From Chitinophaga tropicalis (GTDB lineage: Bacteria; Bacteroidota; Bacteroidia; Chitinophagales; Chitinophagaceae), in the NCBI RefSeq assembly GCF_009758205.1, contig NZ_WRXN01000017.1:80874-144873 (forward strand): a stretch of DNA of 64,000 bases. Direction: 5' to 3'. Shown here one piece after another: positions 10,027-19,329 of this stretch. The translations under genes were made by a program, and so were the position numbers. Under the pieces are notes generated by a model that did not search any database, had not been told where the DNA came from, and was given only the letters and a program-made list of their open reading frames with translations. The stretch's first letter is position 1. Every line of letters begins with the position of its first letter.

Positions 10027-10057
10027 TTTGATTTTCTCCCGCTTTAAAATACCTTTG
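10027..10057 (+). promoter_or_regulatory. Bacteroidota-type promoter (TTTG-N19-TACCTTTG)
   Basis: TTTG at 10027-10030 and a perfect TAnnTTTG element at 10050-10057, separated by 19 nt, match the Bacteroidota primary-sigma consensus. Predicted start of transcription is near 10063, about 30 nt before the GTG start at 10094. Confidence 0.75.
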
Positions 10058-10093
10058 GAACGCTTTCAAAAGTTGAAAAGAGAATAACATATT

Positions 10094-11077
10094 GTGGTAA
10101 AGTTTTTCCGTTCCGGCAACCCCCTGACGGTATTGCTGTTGTTAATATATACATTGGTGGTGAAGTTTTACTACCTGATCCATCCATCTACATTCCTGGC
10201 AGACGGGTCTGAAGGACTGTTATATGATCTGTTGGTAAAATGGATGGTGATGATCTTCGGGAAAAGCCCGCTGGTGTTCACCTCCCTGGCAATACTACTG
10301 TTACTGTTGCAGGCCCTGCTCATCACGAAGATCGTGAACCACCAGCGCCTGTTTGCCAAGCCTACCTACCTGCCCGCTATGAGCTACATGCTGTTCACTT
10401 CCTTGTGGCAGGGCTGGAATGTGTTCTCTCCCGGGTTGCTGGTAAACCTGGTGATGCTGTGGGTGTTTTCCAGTATTACGCTTCTGTACACCCGTACTTC
10501 TGCGAGGGACGTGGTATTCAATATCGGTTTTGCATTGGGAGTATGCGGCCTGTTTTACTTCCCCGCAATTGTTTTCTGCCTCTTACTCTGGTTGAGCCTT
10601 CTTATTATGCGTCCGTTCCGCCTGGCAGAATGGATCATTGCCCTGCTGGGACTGATCTGTCCTATTTACCTGCTGGGCACTTATCTTTTCCTGACAGACC
10701 AGTGGGACCTGGTGACCAGGATACCGCGTATCGGTATTCATATGCCGGTAGCAGAGCATTATAAGGTTTGGGGAGCTATCATCATCAGCCTGTTCTTCTT
10801 CATTCTGGGATGGTTGTTATTACAGCGTATCCTGAAAAAGATGCTGATCCAGGGCCGTAAGATCTGGAATGTGCTGATAGTATATGTGTTTGTAGCTATG
10901 GTGGTGCCTTTCTTCAATGTACAATTCTCGCCCGATTACTGGGTGCTGGCTATATTGCCCCTTTCCCTTTTTGTAGCCAACGCTTACTGGTCTATTGTCA
11001 ACAATACTGTGGCTAATCTGATCCATATACTGACACTGGCTTATGTGATAGTTATGCAGTATTTCAGTGGCCGCTGA
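10094..11077 (+). CDS. Multi-pass membrane protein (DUF6427-like)
   Basis: A 327-residue, very hydrophobic protein with about eight to ten predicted transmembrane helices throughout and short charged loops (MRPFRLAEWI, QRILKKMLIQGRKI). The pattern, the N-terminal FFRSGNPLTVLLLLIYT and the length fit the uncharacterised Bacteroidota family DUF6427. The start is a GTG at 10094, with a consensus promoter 37 bp upstream. Genes of this family often lie near purine or cell-envelope genes; here purQ follows after 160 bp. Function unknown. Confidence 0.65.
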   Translation: MVKFFRSGNPLTVLLLLIYTLVVKFYYLIHPSTFLADGSEGLLYDLLVKWMVMIFGKSPLVFTSLAILLLLLQALLITKIVNHQRLFAKPTYLPAMSYMLFTSLWQGWNVFSPGLLVNLVMLWVFSSITLLYTRTSARDVVFNIGFALGVCGLFYFPAIVFCLLLWLSLLIMRPFRLAEWIIALLGLICPIYLLGTYLFLTDQWDLVTRIPRIGIHMPVAEHYKVWGAIIISLFFFILGWLLLQRILKKMLIQGRKIWNVLIVYVFVAMVVPFFNVQFSPDYWVLAILPLSLFVANAYWSIVNNTVANLIHILTLAYVIVMQYFSGR

Positions 11078-11109
11078 CCCTTGCTTTTGTTAAAACCGGA
11101 TGAACGGCC

Positions 11110-11140
11110 ATTGAAATGTGCGGACGGCGCAGTAATTTTG
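11110..11140 (+). promoter_or_regulatory. Probable promoter for purQ (ATTG-N19-TAATTTTG)
   Basis: A perfect TAnnTTTG element at 11133-11140 with a near-consensus -33 element (ATTG, 11110-11113) 19 nt upstream. This places the purQ transcript start near 11146 and leaves about 90 nt of 5' leader before the ATG at 11239. I see no recognisable riboswitch in that leader. Confidence 0.55.
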
Positions 11141-11238
11141 TGCCTTTTCCGGTAATTTCGTACAACGGTCAAAAGCTGTTACATAGCCGGATATAGCATG
11201 AAATAATATTTTAGACCGTAACACTCAATAAATTAGAT

Positions 11239-11931
11239 ATGAAATTTGGCGTTGTCACCTTTCCGGGCTCTAACTGTGATCATGATATGATAGATTCCCT
11301 GCGTAAAGACCTTGGGCAGGAAGTTATAGAGCTGTGGCATAAGGACAAAGACCTGAGCATGTTCAGCAAAGAAGACTGCATTGTAATACCAGGTGGTTTC
11401 TCTTATGGCGATTATCTGCGTTGCGGCGCAATTGCCCGTTTCAGCCCTATGATGCAGAGCGTGATCGAGTTTGCCAACAAAGGCGGCCGGGTAATAGGTG
11501 TATGTAACGGTTTCCAGATCCTGTGTGAAGCAGGCCTGCTGCCAGGAGCTTTGCTGCGTAACGCCAACCAGCAGTTTGTATGTAAGAACATTTTCCTGAA
11601 GAGTGAAAATACGGCGGCATCTATCACCAAAGATGTGACAGGCCGTCCGTTAATGATCCCTGTAGCTCATGGCGAAGGCCGTTACTATGCGGACGACGCT
11701 ACTCTGGAACAGCTTTTTGCCAACAACCAGGTACTTTTCCGCTATTGTGATGAGTTTGGCAATATTGTTGACACTGCTAACCCTAACGGAGCGATCCGCA
11801 ACATTGCAGGTATCTGCAATAAAGAACGTAACGTGTTCGGAATGATGCCGCATCCGGAAAGAGCTACCAGCAACGTATTAGGTAATACAGATGGCCAGCT
11901 TATCTTCCAGAGCCTCATCAACAATAACTAA
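11239..11931 (+). CDS. purQ: Phosphoribosylformylglycinamidine synthase, glutaminase subunit
   Basis: The small glutaminase subunit of the FGAM synthase complex (with PurL and PurS) in purine synthesis: it hydrolyses glutamine and channels ammonia to PurL. The 230-residue length is normal. The class I glutamine amidotransferase triad is visible: nucleophile Cys in VIGVCNGFQ, and the His/Glu pair in MMPHPERA; PVAHGEGRYY is a PurQ signature. It stands alone here, without other pur genes, and has its own promoter. Confidence 0.96.
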   Translation: MKFGVVTFPGSNCDHDMIDSLRKDLGQEVIELWHKDKDLSMFSKEDCIVIPGGFSYGDYLRCGAIARFSPMMQSVIEFANKGGRVIGVCNGFQILCEAGLLPGALLRNANQQFVCKNIFLKSENTAASITKDVTGRPLMIPVAHGEGRYYADDATLEQLFANNQVLFRYCDEFGNIVDTANPNGAIRNIAGICNKERNVFGMMPHPERATSNVLGNTDGQLIFQSLINNN

Positions 11932-11997
11932 CCAGTATTTCGCCGCCCGGAAGAAGGGCATATTATAGAAATCAGCCAACCAATTAAAAAAACCAGT

Positions 11998-12453
11998 ATG
12001 AGAAAATTATTAACAGCCGTCTTATTGTTAGCACTGCCCGTACTGGCAAGTGCGCAGGTAGAGGACCCGGTGAAATGGAACTTTACCTCAAAGAAGATCA
12101 ATGCCACAACTTACGAGCTGCACATGACCGCTACAGTTGAAAGCGGATGGCACCTGTACGCACAGGAGGCCGGTGAAGGTCCTGTCCCCACTTCTTTTGA
12201 GATCAGCAAAAACCCGCTGGTTGTTCCGGTAGGAAAGATCCAGGAAGTAGGTAAGCTGCATAAAGCATTTGATAAGAACTTCGATTCCGAGCTGAAATAC
12301 TACGAAAACCAGGTGAACTTCATACAGAAGGTGACTGTGAAAGGTAAAGCCGCTACCAAAGTAAAAGGTAAGGTACAGTTCATGGTGTGCGATGACCACC
12401 AGTGCTTACCACCTAAAGATGTGGACTTTGCCATCAGCGTAGGAGGAAAATAA
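11998..12453 (+). CDS. Stand-alone DsbD alpha-domain-like periplasmic protein
   Basis: A 151-residue protein with a signal peptide ending ASAQ. It resembles the N-terminal immunoglobulin-like domain of DsbD (nDsbD), which carries electrons from the membrane relay to periplasmic partners. The segment MVCDDHQCLPP carries two cysteines (C131 and C136), corresponding to the redox Cys pair of nDsbD. It lies 66 bp after purQ and about 106 bp before a full dsbD gene whose own N-terminal domain has lost these cysteines, so the two probably act together. Confidence 0.8.
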   Translation: MRKLLTAVLLLALPVLASAQVEDPVKWNFTSKKINATTYELHMTATVESGWHLYAQEAGEGPVPTSFEISKNPLVVPVGKIQEVGKLHKAFDKNFDSELKYYENQVNFIQKVTVKGKAATKVKGKVQFMVCDDHQCLPPKDVDFAISVGGK

Positions 12454-12490
12454 TCTGATATCAACGGTCATTCGCTATAAGCAATTGTTT

Positions 12491-12517
12491 GAACGAGTTC
12501 TCCACGAGAACTCGTTC
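12491..12517. terminator. Perfect 12-bp stem-loop between the nDsbD-like gene and dsbD
   Basis: GAACGAGTTCTC, loop CAC, GAGAACTCGTTC: a perfect 12-bp inverted repeat. The following T run is weak (ATTGTTT), so it may be a leaky terminator or attenuating structure between the two genes rather than a full stop. Confidence 0.5.
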
Positions 12518-12559
12518 ATTGTTTAGAATGATCCATAGTCTCTAAAGCCTATTATTTAT

Positions 12560-14536
12560 ATGAAGCATTTGCTTGCGTTTATTATGCTCATAGCTGCTGT
12601 ACTGGGTGTTAAAGCACAGGAACAACCTGCACCTGCAGTTGCTAAATGGGAATATACAGCAGAGAAGAAAGGAGAACAGGAATATATATTGCACCTGAAC
12701 GGTACGGTGGAAAAAGGCTGGAAGCTGTTTTCCACTACCATGAAGGATGATGAGCCCAATACGCGCGTGGTGGTTGACAGTGCAGCCACTCTCACAGGCA
12801 TTACCGAAGAAGGTAGCCTGAAAAAAGCGCCGGAGCCCCTGTTTGACAACATTGAGATAAAATATTTTGAAGATAAGGTTTCATTGCTGGTAACCGTAAA
12901 ACTGAACGGTGCTGTGAAGAAACTGGAAGGTGCGGTGAATTATATGGCGCTGAAAGGCGAGGAAGTGACCGGGCCTGAAGAAGTGAAGTTCAAATTCAAC
13001 CTGGATGCTTCCGGCAACCTTGTCACTGCAGCTGCCGGCTTGCAGGAATCTGCCACGGCAGGACAATCGCTGAAACGTACTACTATTGATATAGAACATC
13101 CTGTAAGCAATTGCGGCGGACAGGAGAACACGAAGAAAAGCCTGTGGGGCCTGTTCCTGCTGGGAATGATAGGTGGTTTTGTTGCATTACTGACACCCTG
13201 TGTATTCCCTATGATCCCGCTTACGGTTTCTTTCTTCACCAAGAAATCACAGGAGAGGAAAACAGGTGTGATTAATGCCAGCCTGTATGGTTTCTTTATC
13301 TTCCTGATCTATGTGCTGCTCAGCTTACCTTTTCACTTCCTTGATTCACTGGACCCGGAAATACTGAATAATGTTTCTACCAACGTATGGCTGAACCTGA
13401 TCTTCTTCGTGATCTTCATTGTGTTTGCGCTGTCATTCTTCGGGCTGTTTGAAATAACACTGCCCAGCAGCCTGGCCAGCAAAGTAGATGCAAAGACCAG
13501 TGTTGGCGGTATTATCGGTATCTTCTTTATGGCGCTGACACTGGCACTGGTATCTTTCTCCTGTACAGGTCCTATCCTGGGCTCACTGCTGGCTGGCTCC
13601 CTGTCAACAGACGGGGGCGCAATGCAGCTCACCGTAGGTATGGGAGGTTTTGGTCTTGCACTGGCCCTGCCATTTGCCGTTTTCGCCATGTTCCCGAACA
13701 TGCTGAAATCACTGCCTAAATCAGGCGGCTGGCTCACCTCTGTGAAAGTAGTGCTGGGATTCATTGAAGTGGCAATGGCGGTGAAATTCCTGTCCAATGC
13801 TGACCTGGTAAAGCACTGGGGACTGGTAAAAAGAGAGATCTTCTTTGCGGTATGGATCATCTGCGGTTTCCTGATAGTATTGTACCTGTTAGGCAAGATC
13901 CGCTTCCCGCACGATTCTCCGCTTAAGAAGATCAGTACTCCGCGTTGGGTGCTGGCGTTGATCTTCCTGGCTATGACCCTGTACCTGGTACCAGGTGTGA
14001 CCAATACAAAATACGCCAACCGTTCCCTGATCAGCGGTTTCCCTCCACCGTTAAGCTATAGCATTTACGGTGATGATGCTGCGAAAGGCGTGGAAGCAAA
14101 TGTGGTGAACGACTATGAAGCTGCCCTGAAGCTGGCCAAAGAACAGAACAAACCACTGTTGCTTGACTTTACCGGCTGGGCCTGCGTAAACTGCCGCAAA
14201 ATGGAAGAGAACGTATGGCCGAAGGAAGAAGTCAAGGTGTTAATAGAGAAAGAGTATATACTGGTATCATTGTATGTGGACGACCGGAAACTATTGCCCG
14301 AAGACCAGCAATTCCTCTTTACTACCAATACCGGCCGCAAAAAGGAGATCAAAACTATCGGCGATAAATTTGCTACCATGCAGACAGAGAATTTTGTGAA
14401 TAACTCACAACCGTTCTATGTGTTGATCAGCCCTGATGAAAAACTGCTGACAAGGCCCGTAGGATATACCCCGGTTGCAAAAGAATATGCCGCCTGGCTG
14501 CAATGCGGACTGGATGCGTTTAAGAAAAGCAAATAA
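12560..14536 (+). CDS. dsbD: DsbD-type thiol:disulfide interchange protein
   Basis: A 658-residue protein that carries reducing power from cytoplasmic thioredoxin across the inner membrane. Domains in order: signal peptide (1-20), N-terminal DsbD-alpha-like domain (about 25-150), a membrane domain with roughly eight helices (about 195-490), and a C-terminal thioredoxin domain. The membrane cysteines are in TPCVFPMIP (C214) and SFSCTGPILG (C335). The thioredoxin motif is WACVNC (C542, C545). Unlike E. coli DsbD, the N-terminal domain has no cysteine at the expected site; the separate gene at 11998-12453 has that pair. A terminator follows at 14558-14590. Confidence 0.92.
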   Translation: MKHLLAFIMLIAAVLGVKAQEQPAPAVAKWEYTAEKKGEQEYILHLNGTVEKGWKLFSTTMKDDEPNTRVVVDSAATLTGITEEGSLKKAPEPLFDNIEIKYFEDKVSLLVTVKLNGAVKKLEGAVNYMALKGEEVTGPEEVKFKFNLDASGNLVTAAAGLQESATAGQSLKRTTIDIEHPVSNCGGQENTKKSLWGLFLLGMIGGFVALLTPCVFPMIPLTVSFFTKKSQERKTGVINASLYGFFIFLIYVLLSLPFHFLDSLDPEILNNVSTNVWLNLIFFVIFIVFALSFFGLFEITLPSSLASKVDAKTSVGGIIGIFFMALTLALVSFSCTGPILGSLLAGSLSTDGGAMQLTVGMGGFGLALALPFAVFAMFPNMLKSLPKSGGWLTSVKVVLGFIEVAMAVKFLSNADLVKHWGLVKREIFFAVWIICGFLIVLYLLGKIRFPHDSPLKKISTPRWVLALIFLAMTLYLVPGVTNTKYANRSLISGFPPPLSYSIYGDDAAKGVEANVVNDYEAALKLAKEQNKPLLLDFTGWACVNCRKMEENVWPKEEVKVLIEKEYILVSLYVDDRKLLPEDQQFLFTTNTGRKKEIKTIGDKFATMQTENFVNNSQPFYVLISPDEKLLTRPVGYTPVAKEYAAWLQCGLDAFKKSK

Positions 14537-14557
14537 GTAATTCAGTATAATTTACAG

Positions 14558-14590
14558 ATGGCCGCAATCGTCCGATTGTGGCCATTTTTG
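14558..14590 (+). terminator. Rho-independent terminator after dsbD
   Basis: A 13-bp stem (14558-14570 with 14573-14585, one G:U pair) around the core GGCCGCAATCG, followed by five T. Confidence 0.85.
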
Positions 14591-14704
14591 TGTCATAACC
14601 GGACATAATAATATTTTATATATTCTTAATCCATTGCTTTTTAATAGCTTTTTTGATGGTATTGCATTTGGATGGGTACATCCGGCTTCATAAAATGTAA
14701 TATC

Positions 14705-17053
14705 ATGTTCAGAAACTACTTTCGTACCGCATGGAGAAACCTGTTGAATAACAAAGTTTTTTCAGCTATTAACATTGGTGGCCTGGCTATAGGGATAGCA
14801 GCATGCCTGGTTATACTGCAGTATGTGGGTTTTGAAACAAGTTATGACCGCTTTCATGTCAATAGTGACAATATCTGCCGTGTTACAAAACAGTTTTACC
14901 AGGAAGGGGTACTGGCAGATCACAGTGCTATGACTTACACAGCCAATGCGCCGGCTATGAAAGCCGCTTTTCCGGAGGTAATAGGCGCCACTACTGTGAG
15001 TTATGTTTATGGCAGTGCAGTAATGAGTTATGAGAATGTGAAGTTCAATGAAGAGGCGGTATTGTTTGCCGATTCTGCATTTTTATCAGTATTCACCTTT
15101 CCCTTGCTGAAGGGAGAAAAGAATATTCTCAAAGAGCCTCATGTAGCTTTTCTCACACAATCAACTGCCAGGAAATATTTTGGTAAAGCAGACCCACTGG
15201 GCAAAGTGATCTGGCTGAATAAAGAACAGTACTACACTGTAAAGGGCATTCTGAAAGATGTGCCTGCAAACTCCCATATCAAATTCGATTTTGTGCTTTC
15301 TGCAAAATATGATCGTAACTGGAATAATTACGACTATTACACTTACCTGCAGTTAGCCCCTGGTACAAACGTAAAGGCGCTCGAAGCAAAGTTTGGAACG
15401 TTTGTAAAGAATAACGGAATGGACAGTGTGGAAACAAAGTTTAAGCTGCAGGCATTAAATGATATTCATCTGCATTCCAATATCAGGAATGAGATAGAAG
15501 TGAATGGTAATGTACGGTCAGTTTATTTCCTGTTAACCATCGCAGCATTTATACTGGCTATTGCCTGGGTGAATTATATAAACCTGTCAACCGCCAAAGC
15601 CAATAAGAGGGCCAGGGAAATAGGCGTACGTAAAGTAGTGGGAGCAGGGAAAGGGCAGCTGGTAAAGCAGTTCCTGACAGAATCCTTTATGATCAATATA
15701 ATAGCTGCTGTGCTGGCGGCACTGTTGCTGGTATTTGTATTACCTTATTATAAACAGCTGACAGGCCGTCCTTTATGGGTAGGAGGGAAGGCCGCTTACT
15801 GGTTTGTATTTATTGCTGTTTTCCTGTCAGGAGCATTCCTTTCAGGCCTTTATCCAGCGTTGGTACTATCTTCTTTTAAACCTGTTTTTGTTTTGAAGGG
15901 AGTGAGTAAATCACCCGGCGGACAACTGATGCGCAAGACACTGGTGACCATCCAGTTTGCCGCTTCTGTGATCCTGCTGATAGGAACGTTCACCGTTTTT
16001 CACCAGCTGCAGTACATGCGTAGTCAGGACCTGGGTATGAATATGGAACAGGTGCTGGTAGTGATAGGCCCTAAGACAATTGATAACAGTAAGATCAAAG
16101 CGTTCAGAAATGAAATGTCCAGGCAGAAGGATGTGAGCGGGGTCTGTGTTTCCTCCAATGTGCCAGGTAAAGAGATATGGTCTGCCAATCCGGCGTTGCG
16201 CCTGGGACAGGAAGAGAAGGAAGGAGTGAATGTGAAGCGTATCATTCTTGATCAGGAATTTATTAGAACATTTAAAATACCACTGATAGCCGGCAGGAAT
16301 ATATCTGAGAATGGCACGGCAGATATAAGGGATGCTGTTATGCTGAATGAAGCGGCCTGCAGGGCGCTGGGGTTCAGGAATCCTGAAGCTGCTATTAATG
16401 AGCGTATTGTTACCCAGGGTGATACGCTGAATGTTGTAGGTGTATTGAAGAACTACCACCAGGTATCATTACAGAAGAATATAGAGCCTATCGTGTTCAC
16501 TATGGGAGGTTCATACAATAACTTCTTCTCCATGAAGATAAACACCCGGAACCTTGATAATATTATGCGTTCCGTTAAAACAACCTATGCAGGTTTCTTT
16601 CCGGACGATCCTATTGAGTTCTTTTTCCTGGATGATTTTTTTAACCGGCAGTATCAGGCAGATCAGCAGTTGGGCAGTATTTTCCTTTGCTTTGCATGCC
16701 TGGCTATTTTAATTGCCTGTTTAGGTTTGTTTGGGCTGGCTTCCTTCACTATTACGCAGCGTACCAAAGAAATAGGTGTACGTAAGGTATTGGGGGCTTC
16801 TGTAGGTAATATTGTATTGTTACTATCAGGCGAGTTCCTGAAGCTGGTGTTGATCTCTTTTGTGATAGCATTGCCGCTGGCAGCTTATGTTATGCATTTA
16901 TGGCTGCAGGATTTTGCTTACAGGGTAACGCTGGCATGGTGGATCTTTGTACTGTCTGGCGGGATTGCGTTGCTGATAGCAGCTTTGACAGTGAGCTTCC
17001 AGGCGGTGAAGTCTGCGTTGGCCAACCCGGTAAATAGTTTAAAAAAGGAGTGA
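14705..17053 (+). CDS. FtsX/MacB-type ABC transporter permease, large form
   Basis: About 782 residues from the ATG at 14705 (MFRNYFRTAWRNLLNNKVFS, the usual start of this family; the frame also has an upstream ATG at 14672). One transmembrane helix near residues 20-40 is followed by a MacB-type periplasmic core, then FtsX domains at about 285-400 and 670-780 (RAREIGVRKVVGAGKGQL and TKEIGVRKVLGASVGNI are the repeated FtsX signatures). Such proteins form mechanotransmission or efflux complexes with an ATPase, but no ATPase gene is adjacent. Bacteroidota have many paralogues, so the substrate cannot be assigned. Confidence 0.85.
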   Translation: MFRNYFRTAWRNLLNNKVFSAINIGGLAIGIAACLVILQYVGFETSYDRFHVNSDNICRVTKQFYQEGVLADHSAMTYTANAPAMKAAFPEVIGATTVSYVYGSAVMSYENVKFNEEAVLFADSAFLSVFTFPLLKGEKNILKEPHVAFLTQSTARKYFGKADPLGKVIWLNKEQYYTVKGILKDVPANSHIKFDFVLSAKYDRNWNNYDYYTYLQLAPGTNVKALEAKFGTFVKNNGMDSVETKFKLQALNDIHLHSNIRNEIEVNGNVRSVYFLLTIAAFILAIAWVNYINLSTAKANKRAREIGVRKVVGAGKGQLVKQFLTESFMINIIAAVLAALLLVFVLPYYKQLTGRPLWVGGKAAYWFVFIAVFLSGAFLSGLYPALVLSSFKPVFVLKGVSKSPGGQLMRKTLVTIQFAASVILLIGTFTVFHQLQYMRSQDLGMNMEQVLVVIGPKTIDNSKIKAFRNEMSRQKDVSGVCVSSNVPGKEIWSANPALRLGQEEKEGVNVKRIILDQEFIRTFKIPLIAGRNISENGTADIRDAVMLNEAACRALGFRNPEAAINERIVTQGDTLNVVGVLKNYHQVSLQKNIEPIVFTMGGSYNNFFSMKINTRNLDNIMRSVKTTYAGFFPDDPIEFFFLDDFFNRQYQADQQLGSIFLCFACLAILIACLGLFGLASFTITQRTKEIGVRKVLGASVGNIVLLLSGEFLKLVLISFVIALPLAAYVMHLWLQDFAYRVTLAWWIFVLSGGIALLIAALTVSFQAVKSALANPVNSLKKE

Positions 17054-17073
17054 CCGGCTTTGCCGGCCACTCC
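17041..17073. terminator. Bidirectional terminator between the permease gene and hisS
   Basis: GAGTG-A-CCGGC, TTT loop, GCCGG-C-CACTC (17048-17072), with a run of A at 17041-17046 (T on the minus strand) and a T-rich stretch on the plus side. It serves the convergent ends of the permease and hisS genes. Confidence 0.8.
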
Positions 17074-17081
17074 GGGTATTT

Positions 17082-18431
17082 TTAGAACTGATAGTTCACT
17101 AATTCAGGTACAGCTATTTTTTCCTGCGTACCCGTCACCATATTTTTTACACTTACCATATTCTCTGCCATCTCACTTTCACCCATGATGATCACATAGG
17201 GGATATTGCGTTTATTGGCATATTTCATCTGTTTGTCCATTTTTGAAGGCTCATGGAACAGTTCAGCTGAAACACCTTTTTCACGCAGTTGCATGAGCAG
17301 TTTAAATAAGGTGCCGGTTACTTTCTCATCCAGGTTGAAGAAAAGTACCTGGGTGCCTTGCTGTGCAGTAGCGGGGAAGAGTTGTAGTTCTTCAAGCACA
17401 TCATAGATGCGGTCTACGCCGAAGGAGATACCTACACCGGAGAGACCTGGCAGGCCAAATAAACCGGTAAGGTCATCATAACGGCCGCCACCGCCGATAC
17501 TGCCCATTTTAACAGCAGGTGGCGCTTTTACTTCCACAATCATACCTGTGTAGTAGTTCAGGCCGCGGGCCAGTGTTACGTCCAGGATAGGAGTGGTGTG
17601 GAAAGCGTCAGGCTGTGTATGTAATACGTAGGATAATTCTTCTATGCCTTTGAGGCCGGTGGCTGAGTCTTTGAAGAGAAGGGCAAGTTGTTGCAGTTTC
17701 TCCTCATTGGTTCCGCTGATATTAAGGAAGTTTTCAATAGTAGTTATTTCCGGATCTGATAATCCACGTTCCTGGAGTTCTTGTTTAACACCATCAAGTC
17801 CTATTTTATCCAACTTATCTATGGAAATTGTGATATCAGTCAGTAGAGCAGGTTGGCCTACTATTTCTGCCAGCGCTCCAAGTATTTTACGGTTATTGAT
17901 ACGGAGCTCATACCCTTCCATTCCCAGCTTAGTGAAAACGGTATCATATATGAGTAACAGTTCTATCTCATTAAGTAATGAATTGCTACCTACCACATCG
18001 GCATCGCATTGATAGAACTCTCTGTAACGACCTTTAGCTGGACGATCACCTCGCCATACCGGCTGCATCTGGTAGCGTTTGAAAGGTAGCGCCAGTTCAT
18101 GCTGGTTCATCACTACATAACGGGCAAACGGAATGGTGAGGTCATACCGGAGTGCTTTTTCACACAGCAGTATTCCCAGTTCACGGCTATCTTTGGCCTG
18201 TTGCGCACGGCCCAGGATATCTCCGTTGTCCAGTATTTTAAAGATCAGTTTATCTCCTTCTTCTCCGTATTTACCGGTGAGGGTATCCAGATTCTCCATA
18301 GTAGGGGTTTCCAATGGCTGGAAGCCAAACCGCTCAAATGTTTCGCGGATGGTCTGGAAGATATATTGCCTTTTTCTTACCACTACAGGCCCAAAATCGC
18401 GGGTACCCTTCGGTATACTGGGTTTGATCAT
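17082..18431 (-). CDS. hisS: Histidyl-tRNA synthetase
   Basis: Class II aminoacyl-tRNA synthetase charging tRNA-His; 449 residues. Motif 2 with RPAKGRYREFYQCDAD, the HisRS signature LARGLNYYTGMIVEV, a motif-3-like GGGGRYDDL, and a C-terminal anticodon-binding domain ending PELVNYQF are all visible. The start KPSIPKGTRDFGP is typical of the family. It lies 44 bp downstream of the tyrosine phosphatase gene on the same strand, so the two may be cotranscribed. Confidence 0.97.
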   Translation of the reverse strand: MIKPSIPKGTRDFGPVVVRKRQYIFQTIRETFERFGFQPLETPTMENLDTLTGKYGEEGDKLIFKILDNGDILGRAQQAKDSRELGILLCEKALRYDLTIPFARYVVMNQHELALPFKRYQMQPVWRGDRPAKGRYREFYQCDADVVGSNSLLNEIELLLIYDTVFTKLGMEGYELRINNRKILGALAEIVGQPALLTDITISIDKLDKIGLDGVKQELQERGLSDPEITTIENFLNISGTNEEKLQQLALLFKDSATGLKGIEELSYVLHTQPDAFHTTPILDVTLARGLNYYTGMIVEVKAPPAVKMGSIGGGGRYDDLTGLFGLPGLSGVGISFGVDRIYDVLEELQLFPATAQQGTQVLFFNLDEKVTGTLFKLLMQLREKGVSAELFHEPSKMDKQMKYANKRNIPYVIIMGESEMAENMVSVKNMVTGTQEKIAVPELVNYQF

Positions 18432-18475
18432 TCTTATTCAGTTATGCTGTAAGATATTTATATTATGCTTATCGG

Positions 18476-18913
18476 TTACTTTTTGCCGGCCAGGATCTTT
18501 TCACATGCCTCATATATCATATGATATACGGGTTCGAAAAGAGCGTCATCGTACCAGGGATCTGGTACCGGTTGCTGATTATCCAGCAGTAGCTGTACTT
18601 TATCCCTGTCTGCCGTTGTTCTGGCTTTGAGCAATACGTCCCTGTAATTGTTCAGGTCCATGACAAAGATCCTGTCGAAGTTATCAAAATCTTCCTGCTG
18701 GAATTGCCTGCCCCGGAGCCCGGAAATATCCACACCATGCCGGTGACCTACTTTCACGGAGCGGTGGTCTGGCGGGTCTCCCACATGCCAGTTACCTGTT
18801 CCTGCTGAATCTATTTCCCAATCCAGCCCTTTCTCTGCTGCCAGGTGTCTTAAAATGCCTTCTGCCAGGGGCGAACGGCAGATGTTGCCCAGGCATACCA
18901 TCAGTATTTTCAT
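18476..18913 (-). CDS. Low-molecular-weight protein-tyrosine phosphatase
   Basis: About 145 residues from the ATG at 18911-18913; the frame runs 40 codons further upstream but the family start is MKILMVCLGNICRSP. The P-loop CLGNICRS (CX5RS) is the catalytic site and VPDPWYD supplies the general-acid Asp. These enzymes dephosphorylate tyrosine on proteins, in bacteria often BY-kinases for polysaccharide export, but no such kinase is nearby. A TAnnTTTG-like element (TAGGTTTG, 18922-18929 on the minus strand) lies only nine bases before the start, so a nearly leaderless transcript is possible. Confidence 0.9.
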   Translation of the reverse strand: MKILMVCLGNICRSPLAEGILRHLAAEKGLDWEIDSAGTGNWHVGDPPDHRSVKVGHRHGVDISGLRGRQFQQEDFDNFDRIFVMDLNNYRDVLLKARTTADRDKVQLLLDNQQPVPDPWYDDALFEPVYHMIYEACEKILAGKK

Positions 18914-19329
18914 AATTTCCGCAAACCTACAAGATTTTAACATTATTTTATCCTGCCGCTGAAAATCGCTTCCCGCGTGGCCAATGCCCGGTTTGCCGCA
19001 ACGACGGTTTATGGAATTATTCTTTTTTTGCATCTTATAGTAAAGGGAAACCTGATACTATACTTTCATTTTCTGCGTATATATTCACATGATAATCCAG
19101 CAGATAGCATAAGAAAGGAAGTATTTAACAACCCTTTAACAAGTTCTTGTTTAATTAACTGTAGATTGAATATGAAAAAATGTGTGTATGCCCGACGCTT
19201 ATAAAAGCTGCTGTAGTGGCTGCTTTTAAGTAGCAGTAACGGTATAGTTGGCATGTTTTTTTAACAATCCTCTAAAAGAACAGGTATTTGTTTGGAAATT
19301 TTTTTTTGTATACTTGTAATTCGCTAACA
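18914..19329. other. 416-bp divergent intergenic region
   Basis: Separates the phosphatase gene (minus) from the small membrane protein gene (plus). It is AT-rich, holds candidate promoters near both ends (18922-18929 minus; 19287-19316 plus) and a weak hairpin around 19203-19227. No convincing coding frame, tRNA or repeat is seen. Confidence 0.6.
19287..19316 (+). promoter_or_regulatory. Probable promoter (TTTG-N18-TATACTTG)
   Basis: TTTG at 19287-19290, then 18 nt, then TATACTTG at 19309-19316, one mismatch from TAnnTTTG. The start of transcription would be close to 19322, giving a very short leader before the ATG at 19330. Confidence 0.5.
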
